A DNA stretch of 64,000 nt, taken from positions 27,083,315 to 27,147,314 of the forward strand of contig NC_045141.1 in NCBI RefSeq assembly GCF_008831285.2, written 5' to 3'. How positions within the stretch are numbered: the stretch's first letter is position 1; the number at the start of each line of letters is the position of its first letter. This stretch comes from Nymphaea colorata. Taxonomy: Eukaryota; Streptophyta; Magnoliopsida; Nymphaeales; Nymphaeaceae. Positions 11,669 to 23,081 of the stretch are shown piece by piece. Under the pieces are notes generated by a model. It saw only the letters and a program-made list of their open reading frames with translations. It was not told where the DNA came from and ran no database searches. The translations under genes and the position numbers were made by a program.

Positions 11669-14600
11669 GAGAGAGAGAGAGAGAGAATGAAAGAGATGCA
11701 ATCTCATGTTAAAAGTCAAAGATAGGAGAACAAAATCGTAAGGACAAAACAGAACTTTTCAAATTAATGCCAAGGATAAATTCTTAAAAACCATGAAACT
11801 ACAGTCCCCAAGTGCCTAACAAATGCCAGCAAAAAACACACCTCAACACTTTGTTAATATCCTCTTCATCATCCACATGTTGCATTGCAGCAATCAAATT
11901 CCCACGTTTCAGTTCCCTCAATGTTAGATGACCATTTCCAGATCGATTGATATAATAAAAGATTCTGTATATCACAGTTTCAGCTGGGAACCCGATCCAT
12001 AGAGAAAAAGTTAGCATATCATCATGACAACAAATAAACAAGCATGAATGCACATACAGAAACAAAATTATGCAGAATGAAATAATAGATAGCTCTAACT
12101 AGGAAATTGTTCCTGCAACCAAAAAAAAAAAAGAATTATTGGTTAAACATCAGAGAAACCAAGGCAGACATGTGATGAAGCGCACCATACAGCAAACAGG
12201 TATGTGCATGACTAGATAACAGGCGACAACTTCAATGTTCATAAAAAAGATGCATCAAGAAAAAAAAAAGTCAACTCAATAACAAACGCATATGACACCC
12301 ATCAAGTAGTAGAAATCCAGTCGAGAAAGGAAAAATATAACTAGCAGAGAAGGAGAAAGGTGAGGGGAGAGAAGGAGAGAGAGAAAAAGAGACCTATTAG
12401 ATGATAACTAAAACAAGCTTCTGTGAAAAATAAAGCCTCAAATTTCTTTCCAAATGCTTAGAAGAAGCAATAGTTCAACAGTAACAAACCCCACAGAGAG
12501 AAGTTATATAAATCAAATAAAGGAATCATCCATTAAGCTTTTGCCCTTTCCTGAGCCTTTTCCCTCAGCATCAAGCCCAAATCTCTCATCATTCAATCAC
12601 AAAGGAAAAATTAAAATGATTAAATCATATGCTTCATCCATACTGAAGAGTCGGCAAAGATTCTAAAATAAAACATGATTAGAATAAATAGATACGTATT
12701 TTTATGTTATGTCATGGTATTTGTTTAATTACCAGTACCAAAAATGTCACAACCCCCTATGAACCCTACCTGCAAATGCACCGTTATGATCCTCTAGAAC
12801 ATCTTTTCAAGTGATCCCAAATGCCACAATTGATCATATACATATGACCAGCTATCAAGAAAAGAACTGCAATAGCCAAATAATGATGGCTATATTGGTT
12901 AGCCACAAACATCTTTTTGCTGGATCAAATCCTCCATGAAAGAAATTGTGCTTGCTTGATTTGAAACAATGGAAAAAGAAAAGGAGACTTCAAACCCTTC
13001 GTCACGAGCAAAGGGATAGCCTCCCTAGCCAACAATTTGTATTAACAAGTCCTGGTAAGTAAGCTGTTAATTCGCACTTGTAACTAAAATTTTCATCTAT
13101 TAGTGCAAGTACTATGCCAAAATATGCAATAAGCAAAAAGATGCTGTTGCATTTTTAGTGTGCTAACTAAAATGAAAAGCAGAGCAGCAGAAACCTAAAA
13201 ATTAACTAGTAAAAGGTAGTTCTTTGGCTTTCAAACGAAAAGCTTCTATGATCATTTTCAAGGATACTAACAAGTAACAAGAACGCGAGACAATAAAACT
13301 TTGCCTACCATATCTTTCCTGAAACTCAGGCGTACTTTGCAGGAATTCCAAACCTGGATGGGTGGCCAAAAGCTCTCGAAGGACTGGCTTAAAATCCTCC
13401 TGTAACAAGAATAACTAGCCTAAGAAATAAAAAGCAGATGAACTAAAGGATTATTTTAGCATCAGTTAATGCAATTATAAGGTTAAACAGAAAAATTATA
13501 TGCAAACAGGAAACACCCAGATGTACAATTGTACAGAAAACACAAAACTTGTAATCACTTGAGAAGGAAGTAGAAACCTGGACAAGGAAATTTCGACCAG
13601 GTTGCTTCAGAACTCTAAAAATTTGGGTAGCTATATCCGCTGTCAACATGTTGTTATTGATCCAGTATTCAATGAACTGGTCTCTGCAATCAAATTTCCA
13701 ATAACATATTAACTTGTCATGGCAGAAATGGAATTTGTATCCATAATAGAAAACCATTACAATGTCCATTGTAGAACCAAACTTCAAAAATCACTAGTTT
13801 CGAATGAAAGACAACAAAAAATTGATGTTGACGAGGAGCTCAATTTTGCATGGTAGCCGCCTTTTCATTTTTTGTACTGTCATTTCCTTGACACTATTTA
13901 CTTCAACACATCCAGTCAAGAAGTTGCAATAAAATTCAGTAACCAACCACTTTGGACTTGGCTTAAAAGCATCGAAAACATCTGAAACCACAGGGTTGAT
14001 GTCATAGATATTAAATAATAAACAGAAGTCCCTAAAAGGGAAGACAAAAAGTTAACAACTTGCGGTGTAGGAGGAACAAACACCATTAGGTTAATCCATA
14101 ACCAGGTATTGTAGAACATGCAAAAGGTAAATATCCCATTCAATGAAAATCATAAAATAAAAATATCTTTCATGAATAAACCTGCCCAAAAAGCATATTG
14201 AAATCAACAAACGGCCTTTGAAAAGATGCATGCAGAGAAAAAAAAATGTTGATAACCAATATGCAATGAATTCACCCGCTGTCACAAATATCACGTCTTA
14301 GTCGAAAAAAACGCATTAAATACACGAAAAATAAGTCAGCAGCATAAAACGGCAATAAGACGGCTCTTTTTTTTTTAAAATGCCAGAACATAGAAAACAC
14401 AAAAAAAATTGTTAGTTTATGATTTATTTTATTTTTTATAATTTTCAGGATTTTTTAAATCTTTTGAATTTTTTTTAAAATTGTCGAGATATTCTCAAGA
14501 TATACAACTTTGTGGTATTATACCCGAGAAATTCCTCGCCGTATAATACCCATAATGATATATTGATATATGTGACAATTATTCACCTAGTTGAAAAACT

Positions 14601-15438
14601 ATATTTGAAGGTAGTGTAATTGTAACTGGGAACCTATGCACTTCACTGCTACCTCCATCAACAAGTACCACCAGTCATAACAGGCATAGACCATGCAATA
14701 TAGTAAGTCAAATATGCACTTCAAATAATTTAAGCATGGAGGACCCGAACGTGAGTCAAAAAAAAAAAAAAAAACTAAAAAACCATAAATATGTATAAAG
14801 TGTCAGAACTGTATCATACCTTGTCACAAATCCAAAGCCCTCAACATCAATCTTTCTGAAAAGGGTGCTAGAGAAGAAAGATGGCAGCTTGCATACTTCT
14901 TTGGTCAAAGATTTGAATTCTGGCACAACAGATGAGAAAGTAGATTGTAAAAGAAATATCAGAATTGTCAACCTAGAAAACATAACTAAGTAAATTCAAA
15001 CCTTGAACTTGAAGGCCGCCATCATGACCATAGAAAAGTTGATCTATTTCAACAAGCATTGTTCTTTCAATTCACTTGGAGCTGGGCGCCCATTTTTGAA
15101 ATAGAACTACAAGTATTTCAGAAAACATATTGAAACCCCCTTAGAAAGCAATTGAGAACTCAGAAGGGAAGCATCCAACAAATTGCAGATACCTGAGGTA
15201 TGAGTTCCTTCACAGGCTCACTGACTACTTTTAGTGGAGAACCCAGAGATGATGGGCCAACTCCATGGCGTTTTGTGAAACGAGGAGAACCTGATGTGCT
15301 TCTTGGAGAAAGAGGTGGTGCACTACCAGCAGGAAATATTGATGGCAAAGAATTTGTTGGAGAGGAACTTGAGCAGCTAGAGCTTCCTGTGATGCTCAAC
15401 GCAATACCTGCCTTTGCATCCTCAATCAAAGAATTTAC
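10124..15438 (-). pseudogene. PP2A B'' regulatory subunit, truncated and frameshifted copy
   Basis: This is the left-block counterpart of the intact gene at 26375-34085. Eleven exons are visible on the minus strand: 15193-15438, 15002-15106, 14820-14919, 13578-13683, 13309-13399, 11842-11983, 11273-11420, 11052-11161, 10561-10717, 10355-10480 and 10124-10255. They correspond to exons 2-12, and all splice borders are still GT-AG. Exon 1 with the start codon is absent because the duplication ends inside intron 1. The second visible exon (exon 3) is 105 bp instead of 106, a one-base loss that shifts the frame. The last exon lacks three codons of an acidic repeat. Two residues conserved in the intact copy differ: Leu to Phe in NHALTYRI, and Asp to Tyr in TLKDLKG. 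The other exons are open, so decay is recent. A transcript is possible, but a normal protein is not. Confidence 0.9.
11574..11687. repeat. CA / TA / GA compound microsatellite, left copy
   Basis: A (CA) run is followed by a (TA) run of about 60 bp and then a (GA) run, inside the intron between exons 8 and 7 of the PP2A B'' relic. The matching array in the right copy (27822-27912) has a shorter CA run, a TA run of similar length with one interruption, and a similar GA run. Such slippage is ordinary, and translations of these arrays produce meaningless Cys/Val or Tyr/Ile frames. Confidence 0.9.
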
Positions 15439-15804
15439 CTGCATTATTAAAAGCAGTGTGGAAGCTGTAAAAGGACATGCACGTATTCTCCTGACACACA
15501 TTAAAATGAACAAAATTATACAAATAGATTCCCCAAAAGGAGGGAAGCAAAGTAAAAAGCAGAAGCAACTTGTGAATAAATCTTTCCTCTTCAGTTGACA
15601 TTTGAATCGTCCAAATGCAAATTTTCAGCTAGAAGTAACTAGCAATGGGTTCTCACGGGGGAACCCACAAATGTTAGTCTGTCGCAAGGACTTAAACAAG
15701 CCAGGCTCCTTGTCTAAAAATGATGATTCCAATGGCCGAAAGGAAACCAATAAGTTGTTTAAACTTCTTCCAGTTCAAATTAACCTCTCTCTAGCATCAG
15801 CTGG

Positions 15805-17032
15805 GAGAAAATTACGAATGGCAGAAAGGTGATGGGAGAGCTTAAAGAGAAGCAGTGGCGTGGATACAGACGGTGCAAAGGCTTTATAAATGATTGCGGT
15901 CACCTGTTAGGGGGAATCGCCCATCTTTAGAAAAACTCCACTTTTCCTCCGCACGGTTCTGTCGTATGGCGTTCACATGTTTTCTCGTTTCTTCACTACA
16001 TGCATACTAGTCTTGCTTAGTCCTTCGTGCAGCGGTGTCACGAACCGTGGCATGAAAATGTAAGTAATATGAACATTGGTACCTTTTCTTGCTGGTTGAA
16101 GGTTCTCCAGCGAAAGGGACTCATTCAAACTTCATTGGCCAATGCTACATCATTACTTAGATGGATAGGAATGTTCAGCAATTAATGTGGCTTTGGCGAA
16201 CTTGCAATAAATTATGTATATGAATTTATGAGCACACTTTTGATGAATAAAGAAAGTATGGACGGATATTGATGAACCAACGAACAAAATGACAAACATT
16301 ACTCGGTTCATAGCTTGGGTAACTCACCCTTACGTCCTTCCGAAGGCATCCGACTTGAACTGCTCATGACCAATCTCATAGGGAAGTTTTATGACTGTTA
16401 GTGCTGTTGCGGATCGACTATGTCTGAGCCAGCGAATCTAACAATATGGGATGCTGCTTGGCCAACTAGAGCATTGTTCGAAAAGTATGTGAGATCCAAT
16501 CAAACGTTGAGTCAAGCAAAAAACAATGCACTTGGAATATGCGGCGCAGTGGTACAATGACGAAACATATAAGTGCATCATAGTCATTAGTCCCTTGGAA
16601 TGTGCAAGTCTGTCATAGGAAAATCGGTATCGCTCCCCATGCATAGCGTTTGGATGCACACAACGGTTCGCGTGGGTTAGGGGCAATTCCTCCGGTAGAT
16701 GCATATGCTGCATCCACAACTGCGTAGAGTCACGCGGGGGCAAACAAGTGAATGTTCGCCGTCGAGTAGGAAGATGGTCGGTTGTTGCTTATTGACATAT
16801 AGTCGGCAACTGGTGACTTCCTCCAAAAGGAAGTCTACCCGCCCCGGATTTCGTATGGAAGTAGATAAGTGTCTGAAGGAATGACAGTGTTCTGACAAGG
16901 CCTCATGACCACGGCTTACTGATGGTCTACTTTGGGATATTCATGGGTGATGGTATGCCGAGTGTGTAACACTCCTCATCTAGTCCACGGTCCGATAAGA
17001 TTGATGAGAGCTTTCACTATATTGAAGAAACT
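15805..17032 (+). repeat. Inverted arm A (~1.2 kb) of unknown origin
   Basis: Read forward, this segment matches the reverse complement of 19330-20680, starting at GAGAAAATTACGAATGGCAG (about 15805) and ending near GATGAGAGCTTTCACTATATTGAAG. By eye about 85-88% of bases agree, and many differences are C/T or G/A changes at CG sites, as expected from decay of methylated nuclear DNA. No frame is coding. The left end abuts the truncated intron 1 of the PP2A relic; the right end abuts the flipped PPR fragment. It is more GC-balanced than its surroundings. It could be an old organelle-DNA insert or a long terminal inverted repeat of a DNA element. I cannot decide. Confidence 0.8.
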
Positions 17033-17896
17033 CTCGATACCACACTTCATCAGCTGCCGCAGAAAGATTTCTGCTTTTTGTGTCTGCCCATTTTCACACA
17101 GGTATTTAATCACTGGATTATAAGCACTAGGTTCCATCGTAGAATTACTTGTGGGTTCCAGAATGTAACTTGTTACTGGACTCAACTGTAACCCCTTATT
17201 CAAAACCTCATCCAAAAGATCAACAACTTTCTTAGGCTTCCTTGCTTTGCAGAAGTTTTCAAACAACATATCGTAATGCATTGGTTCATCATGCACCTGC
17301 AATTTATCCATGGCCCTCAACACTTGAAAAGCTTTTTTTACATGTCCTGGCAAGGCCCTGATTAAGAGTTTAAATGCAGAGGGCACACAAAACAGGCTGA
17401 TATTCTTTCAAGAATGATTTTCGGAAAAGATTTCAGCTCCAAGAAAGCAAATAAAGTGCAAAAATTTCATTGTAATCAGTACAATAGCTTGTTAAAATTT
17501 TCTGTCAATTTAATTTGCATGGCTAATTTGTGAGCCCATCACGTAGCATGAAGAGAATCTATGACTTTTGTTTTGAGAGAATGACTGGCAAGTAAAGGTT
17601 GCCTGTGTTACTCAATCTATGCTCCTCAAACTTGGTTTTTCCTGATATTTTTCCTTGTTCCCCTTTGCTTATAAATAATTTTCTCATGTTCATGGAAGAT
17701 GAACACGGAGTTGAAGTATGAAAGATTTTGCTCAAATCTTGATAGACTATTCTTAATTCAACCCCATTATACTGTAAACCATAAGAAAATCCCTTTTATT
17801 TGCTTTCTTACCATCACCAGAATACTGTACTGGGGTTCTGCACTTGTATGATGGAAAATCTATGGACATTAGAGAAAGCTGTGAATTCCTTTGTTA
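17033..17896. pseudogene. Rearranged PPR gene fragment: flipped middle plus forward 3' end
   Basis: The piece has two parts. Positions 17033-17347 on the minus strand match bases 5313-5627 of the PPR gene (315 bp in both). They still read as an open PPR stretch (MDKLQVHDEPMHYDMLFENF... then STMEPSAYNPVIKYLC) with roughly ten amino-acid changes in 105. Positions 17350-17896 on the plus strand match 6262-6809, the last ~43 codons plus the 3' flank, with single-base losses that break the frame. The intervening ~630 bp (5628-6261) and everything upstream of 5313 are missing. This is the remnant of the PPR gene of the second duplicated unit, broken by an inversion and a deletion. Confidence 0.93.
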
Positions 17897-19329
17897 GGTA
17901 CTGGACAACTGATCAGTCACATAAGCTTGGGAGTATTGGTTGCCGATCCTGGCAAGATGGTAAAGGTCCACAGGCTGCACTTGGATCTGCTACTTAGAGT
18001 GAGCATCCAAGAGATGCCTGTTCCCGTGCCAAGCTGGAGTCAAAGTTTAAGGCTATCTGTGGTATTTAATCTGAAATTGTTTTAGGTTTGTGCGTTATTG
18101 TGAATTGTCCTACCAATTATGAATTGATTATAAAAAAATCCTGGCTTTTACTGGCTCTTCAATCTGAATCCGGTTCTTTATGTATTTGCTTCCCACCGTG
18201 TGTGCATAAGCAGGACAAGTCTTTCTCATCTCTGATCGTTTAAGATTCTGATTTGAAGTGATTTGTTTGTCCGGTGGAATTTATTTATTTCACTGTGGGT
18301 TGAAGGTATCAGTTGCTTCCCCTTTTCTCAATTTCCTCTGCTGTTCAGCTGTTTGAAGAAGATTTGAGTAAAATATGAATCATAATTCTCTTAAATGTAA
18401 TGGCTTGAATGACTATAATATGTCTAGAGATGCAACAATTCTACTCTCAATCTCAACATCTTCTTCTTTCAATATGTGCAATTCTACTCTCAATCTCAAC
18501 GTGGGGGTCTACTGGTTCTTGCTGGGTGAGAATCTGCTTTTAAGTTGGAGATGTTTATTGCAAAATCCTGCAGTCTGTATTTGCACACTTGGTTATCGAT
18601 CCTAAAAACCATGAAGATTGTGGAAAGTTTCGTAAGGCCTCTTTCATTTTGCCTCTTTTTCATCTCAACGGACTTCTTCTCATTTAGTCCTACAAATTGA
18701 ACAGGTGTGGTAGCTTTCATATATTGAAACTAGAGTAGTTCTCTTTTACATTACTGTAGGTATGTTTTCTCCAATGGCTTGGGTTTTCTCTTGTTTCCTA
18801 TAATTGGTTTATCCTTTCGATTCAGTCATTAGTAAAAATGTTGATGTTCCCCTTCCTTAATCGAAACGAAACAAGAAATCAAACTGCATTCCACCAGCAC
18901 ATTCTTTTCCCTTTAGCTTTAACAATTTGCATGAATGAATTTGGTTGGGTATAAGTTTGTACGTCATAGTTAGAACCAATGGCAGCAAGTGGACCACTTG
19001 GGTAGTCATATTGGGCGGTATTGGTGATGAGGTGTGCCTCTATATGTACTTCAGGGCCTTACACTAGAGGATTCATCAAAAAATGCTCCTGCTGATTGTT
19101 TTGTCTGTTTTTTTTTTTTTTTTTTTTTGTGTGTGATTGCTTGGAAGTATGAAGTTTACCATTTGCGCTCGGCTTCCCTGTCACCAGACTTTTGGTGCCA
19201 TTAGGTTGTTATATGGCTTCCACAATTGCACAAATTGATACTTGCAACTAACTGTCACGGGTTGACCTTTTCAAGTCTATTTGGCCCGTGCGGCGGCGAA
19301 GGTTTCCCCAAGTCTTTGGCTAGCCTAAC
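17897..19329. other. Unassigned sequence between PPR remnant and arm B
   Basis: The sequence starts exactly where similarity to the PPR 3' flank stops (17896, matching 6809). I see no recognisable gene. It is T-rich and intron-like at 18100-19000, with a small direct repeat of CAATTCTACTCTCAATCTCAAC near 18436-18500 and a long poly-T run at about 19110-19128. It has no counterpart in the left block. Confidence 0.5.
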
Positions 19330-20680
19330 TCAATCTCAATGTAGCGGAAGCTCTCATCAATCTTCTAGGACCATGGACTAGACAATGAGTGTTATGCACT
19401 CGGCACACCATCACCCAATAATATCCCAAAGTAGACTATTATTATGCTGTGAAATCTTAATGTAGCGGAAGTTCTCATCAATCTTCTGGAATCATGGACT
19501 AGACGATGAGTGCTACGCACTCGGCATACCATCACTTATGAATATCCCAAAGTAGATCATTGATAAGCCATGGTCATGAGGCTCTCTCAGAACACTGTCA
19601 TTCCTTCAGGCACTTATCTACTTACATACAAAATCTAGGTGGGTAGACTTCTCTTTGGAGGAAGTCACCAGTAGAAGCCAAGTTGCTGACTATATGTCAA
19701 TAAGCAACGACCGACCATCTTCCTACTCAATGGCGAGCATTCACTTGCTTGCCCCCTTGTAACTTTGCGTGGTTGTAGACGCAACATATGTGTCCATCAG
19801 AGGAATTGCCCCTAACCCACGTGTACCCCTGTGTGCATCCAAACGCTACACGTGGGGAGCCCTACCGATTTTCTTATGACAGACTTGCATGTTTCAAGGG
19901 ACTAATGACCATGATGCACTTATACGCTTCGTCGTTGCACTATTGCACTGCACAATCCAAGTGCATTGCTTTCTGCTTGACTCAGCTTTTGATTGGATCC
20001 CACATACTTCTGGAACAATGCTCTAGCTGGCCAAGCAACATCCCATACTGTTAGCTTGGCAGGGTCAGACATAGTCAGTCCACAACATAATGAACAGTCA
20101 TAAAATGTCGTATGAGATTGGTCATCAGCAGTTCAAGTCGGATGCCTTCCGAGGGACGTAAGGGTGAGTTACCCAAGCTATGAACCGAGTAATGTCTGTC
20201 TCATTTTGTTCCTTGCTTCATCAATATCCATCCATACTTTTTTTATTCATCAAAAGTGTGCTCATAAATTCTTATACATAATTTATTGCAAATTTGCCAA
20301 GGCCACATTAATTGCTGAACATTCCTATCCATCAAGTAATGATGTAGCATTGCCCAATGAAGTTTGAATGATTCCCTTTCGCTGAAGAACCTTCAACCAG
20401 CAAGAAAAGTACCAATGTTCATATTATTAATATTTTCATGCCACGGTTCATGACACCGCCGCTCGAAAGACTAAGCAAGATTAGCATGCATGTAGAGAAG
20501 AATCGAGAAAACATGTGAACTTCATACGACAGTACCGTGCGGAGGCGACTCCCCCTAATGCGCCCGATGACGATTGACAACCGCAATCATTTATAAAGCC
20601 TTTTGCACCGTCCGTATCCACGCCACTGCTTCTCTTAAACTCTCCCAACACCTTCCTGCCATTCGTAATTTTCTCCCAGC
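19330..20680 (-). repeat. Inverted arm B (~1.35 kb), partner of arm A
   Basis: This is the reverse-complement partner of 15805-17032. The outer end is at CTCCCAGC (20673-20680) and the inner end is near GTAGCGGAAGCTCTCATC (about 19341). It is longer than arm A because its inner end holds an imperfect tandem duplication of ~115 bp: units begin near 19340 and 19455, and each carries GTAGCGGAAG, GGACTAGAC and AATATCCCAAAGTAGA. No coding frame is recognisable. An open minus-strand frame of ~94 codons at 20481-20765 crosses the outer edge and resembles nothing I know. Confidence 0.8.
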
Positions 20681-23081
20681 ACCATAGCACGGAGTCATCT
20701 GCAGCACCATAACATGCAATCACTGAAAGGAAATTGGGGGAGGGTAAAAGAAACAAAGAGAGCACAAAAGTGGTGTCGCGGTTGCAGGGTATTCGTGTTC
20801 CTCTTTTCTAAAGCCCGAGAGAGAACGGCTCAGCCTAAAGCTCTAAGTGCTCCCAATCCTACCTCGTGACTCCCCATGACAAATCATCCCTGTTACGATT
20901 GAACGTCCATGGATGTGGCCAGCGTACCCAATCTCCCGCATCTTGATATTTATTTAGTTTATGCATGCAGAGATGTGCCTGAGGCCGTTATCCTCAACAG
21001 ATTAATTTGCAAAGACTGAGAAGATAACGTGGAAAGCCCCTTCATCACACTTCTGATGAATCCTTTTCTCTCCCTTTTGTGGTATGCGATCCCACAAAAA
21101 TCTTCGGAACAACGTGTGTCGTGTTAAAAATCTCTCATCAGTGTCACAAGCTGCCTCTCCCCAACATTGTGAACGGTAGTAGCTTACATACGAAAAACCG
21201 GACATACATGATTGAGAATCCAGAAACAGTAGCGAACGAAACACAAACGAAAGAAGGGGGAGACATGTATGTTGATGTGTGATTGGGAAGAATGGAGTCC
21301 GATGGTTGACATGGTCTCTGCATCAGAAACGGTGTTCTCATTTGGAGCAGCATGGGGGTTGAACCTTATGCCACCGAGTATCCTGGCTAAGGCCAGCGAG
21401 GTTTAATTTGATCCTAAAGCAGTAGGCTGGCTTATTGGATCCAATTTCTAGATTTAAGAAAGCTTTCTGGCAAATTTGTTGTTTCATTGCGAGTTTGAGA
21501 TCTTTGTTTTCATACAAGAAATAACCAGACTTTATAGGCTTATGTGTACTGTACTATTGAGTCCATTTCGGGAACCTAACTGCCATGATTCCTTCGCATG
21601 GAAGTTAGATTCCGCCGGGGCAATCTTCTGATCTGATACCAATCCTCTGAAGTTGGATCTGGATCCGGCATCACCCCCAAGTGTGGATCGCAGGTTCGCT
21701 GTCACCAAATACCTGCCCACACAGATACATACACATGGACATCTATTTGCTTTATCATTTTACGAAGAATATGGTTTTATATTGGTGTCATAAAGCGGCA
21801 AGACCTATGTAAAGCAAAGGGAATTTTCTCACGCAGCTTTGGGAAAGGAACAGTATAAAAAATTTCACCCAGATATAATTTTAATTACCACTCGACCCCG
21901 CTTTGGCGTGCCAACCAACGCATGAAAGCGTCCCCGGGTCGAGTTGACACAGCACGTATGAAACTGGGAACGACCAACCACCGATAGCAAGCTCCCAAGG
22001 AGAATTATAATTTTTGCTGGAAAAGTTGCTGATGATTTATTTATTCTTTTCAAAGCAACAAAACTCAGGTTGCAGTTGAGATTTTCAAATTTAAGAAATA
22101 TATCCCAACTAGCTTTTCGCTTGCATAATTTGGTGGAAGTCGGGTTAGCACTAGCTTGGTTATTTAAAAGAAAACACAATTGCTGCAGAAAATTTCGCCA
22201 ATTTTTCTAATGCTTCATTTTTCAGGCATCCCTGTAAAAAGTGGAGCAAATTATTAGAAATGCTCAAAGACCAATCAGTCACCCAGGAGTGGAACCAGTA
22301 TACGGTTAAGAACCAAGACCAACGGGATTGCCATACGTTGGAATACTTTAGTGGCAATAGCATTGATCCCCTTGAGGGGCCTTGTTCTTAGTGGTGAAAA
22401 TTTTTGAATTACGAATTTAATTGAAGACCGTTACGAAGAATACGAGTCAAGAGAGCAGAAACTTGTCAAAGCCTCAGCAGGTGAAATTGCACATATAATT
22501 AGTTTGCAAGTTTCACCGTTCTACCTTTGTCAGCTCAATGTTTTGTTTGAGGCAATAACTGCCCAGAAAGCGGTAGTATTTTGTTTCACGATAAAAAACC
22601 AGCAACAACAGCACAATCCACAAGGACTGCCACCAAGAGGACACCATAGGAAAATTACATAGGCTGTATCATGGTCCCTGATAATATGGTCTTCTGAAGC
22701 TTGGAAGTCAAACAATGTGGAACGCTGAATCCGGAAGTCCTTTAGTAATAAGATAATAAAAAATCTGTTTCCCATAACACATCTACTCAAAAATTCCAGT
22801 GACCAAAATGAAAAAATGGAAAAATATTGGGACATATGCGATTATGCAAACCTTTTTCTCAAAGGAGGAAAGGAATACACAAATACAAGAGAGAGAGGGA
22901 GAGAGAGAACTATTCATCACGAATCAAATTTCATGAAGAATTCCAACAGCAGCTCATTGAGATATTATGGAATGAAGCTTCTATTCTTAACATTTCAAGA
23001 GACGAACTCAGAGAATAAAATGAGGATGTCCGTCTGACATTATCTAAGCACAGATTACACCACTTTTGCTTCTTTTCAGTA
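20681..23081. other. Unassigned sequence between arm B and the right block
   Basis: No gene, transposon end or tandem array was recognised in these 2.4 kb, on either strand. The sequence ends at 23081, where similarity to the left block resumes. Because 17896 corresponds to 6809 and 23082 to about 6833, everything from 17897 to 23081, including arm B, is extra relative to the left unit. Confidence 0.5.

Larger units (their letters stand above)
6833..15804 (+). repeat. Tandem segmental duplication, left copy (~9.0 kb)
   Basis: This segment matches 23082-32621 in the same orientation throughout. The first shared word is near CATGATTAAGATGCACCCA (6843 and 23092), and the last shared word is CTCTAGCATCAGCTGG (ending 15804 and ~32621). 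It holds the spacer downstream of the PPR gene, a small MITE, and exons 12 to 2 of a PP2A B'' gene on the minus strand. It stops within what was intron 1 of that gene. The right copy has an extra ~650-bp rearrangement at 28985-29885. The left copy keeps ~60 bp near 14262-14322 that is missing at ~31130 in the right copy. Confidence 0.95.

Noticed and set aside
11519-11719. Tyr/Ile-repeat frame and similar frames at 27760-27945
   Set aside because: These are translations of the TA microsatellite.
15200-15598. 132-codon plus-strand frame, also present at 32015-32413
   Set aside because: It is the antisense shadow of PP2A B'' exon 2 and its flanking intron. The conserved protein ([16 protein letters not shown]) is on the minus strand.
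15805-20680. Reading the inverted arms plus PPR fragment as a simple Pack-MULE that captured the PPR gene
   Set aside because: The PPR tail, with its 3' flank to 17896, continues collinearly into the duplicated block at 23082. Block duplication followed by rearrangement therefore explains the fragment better than capture. The outer ends show no 9-bp target duplication by eye. It is kept only as an alternative.
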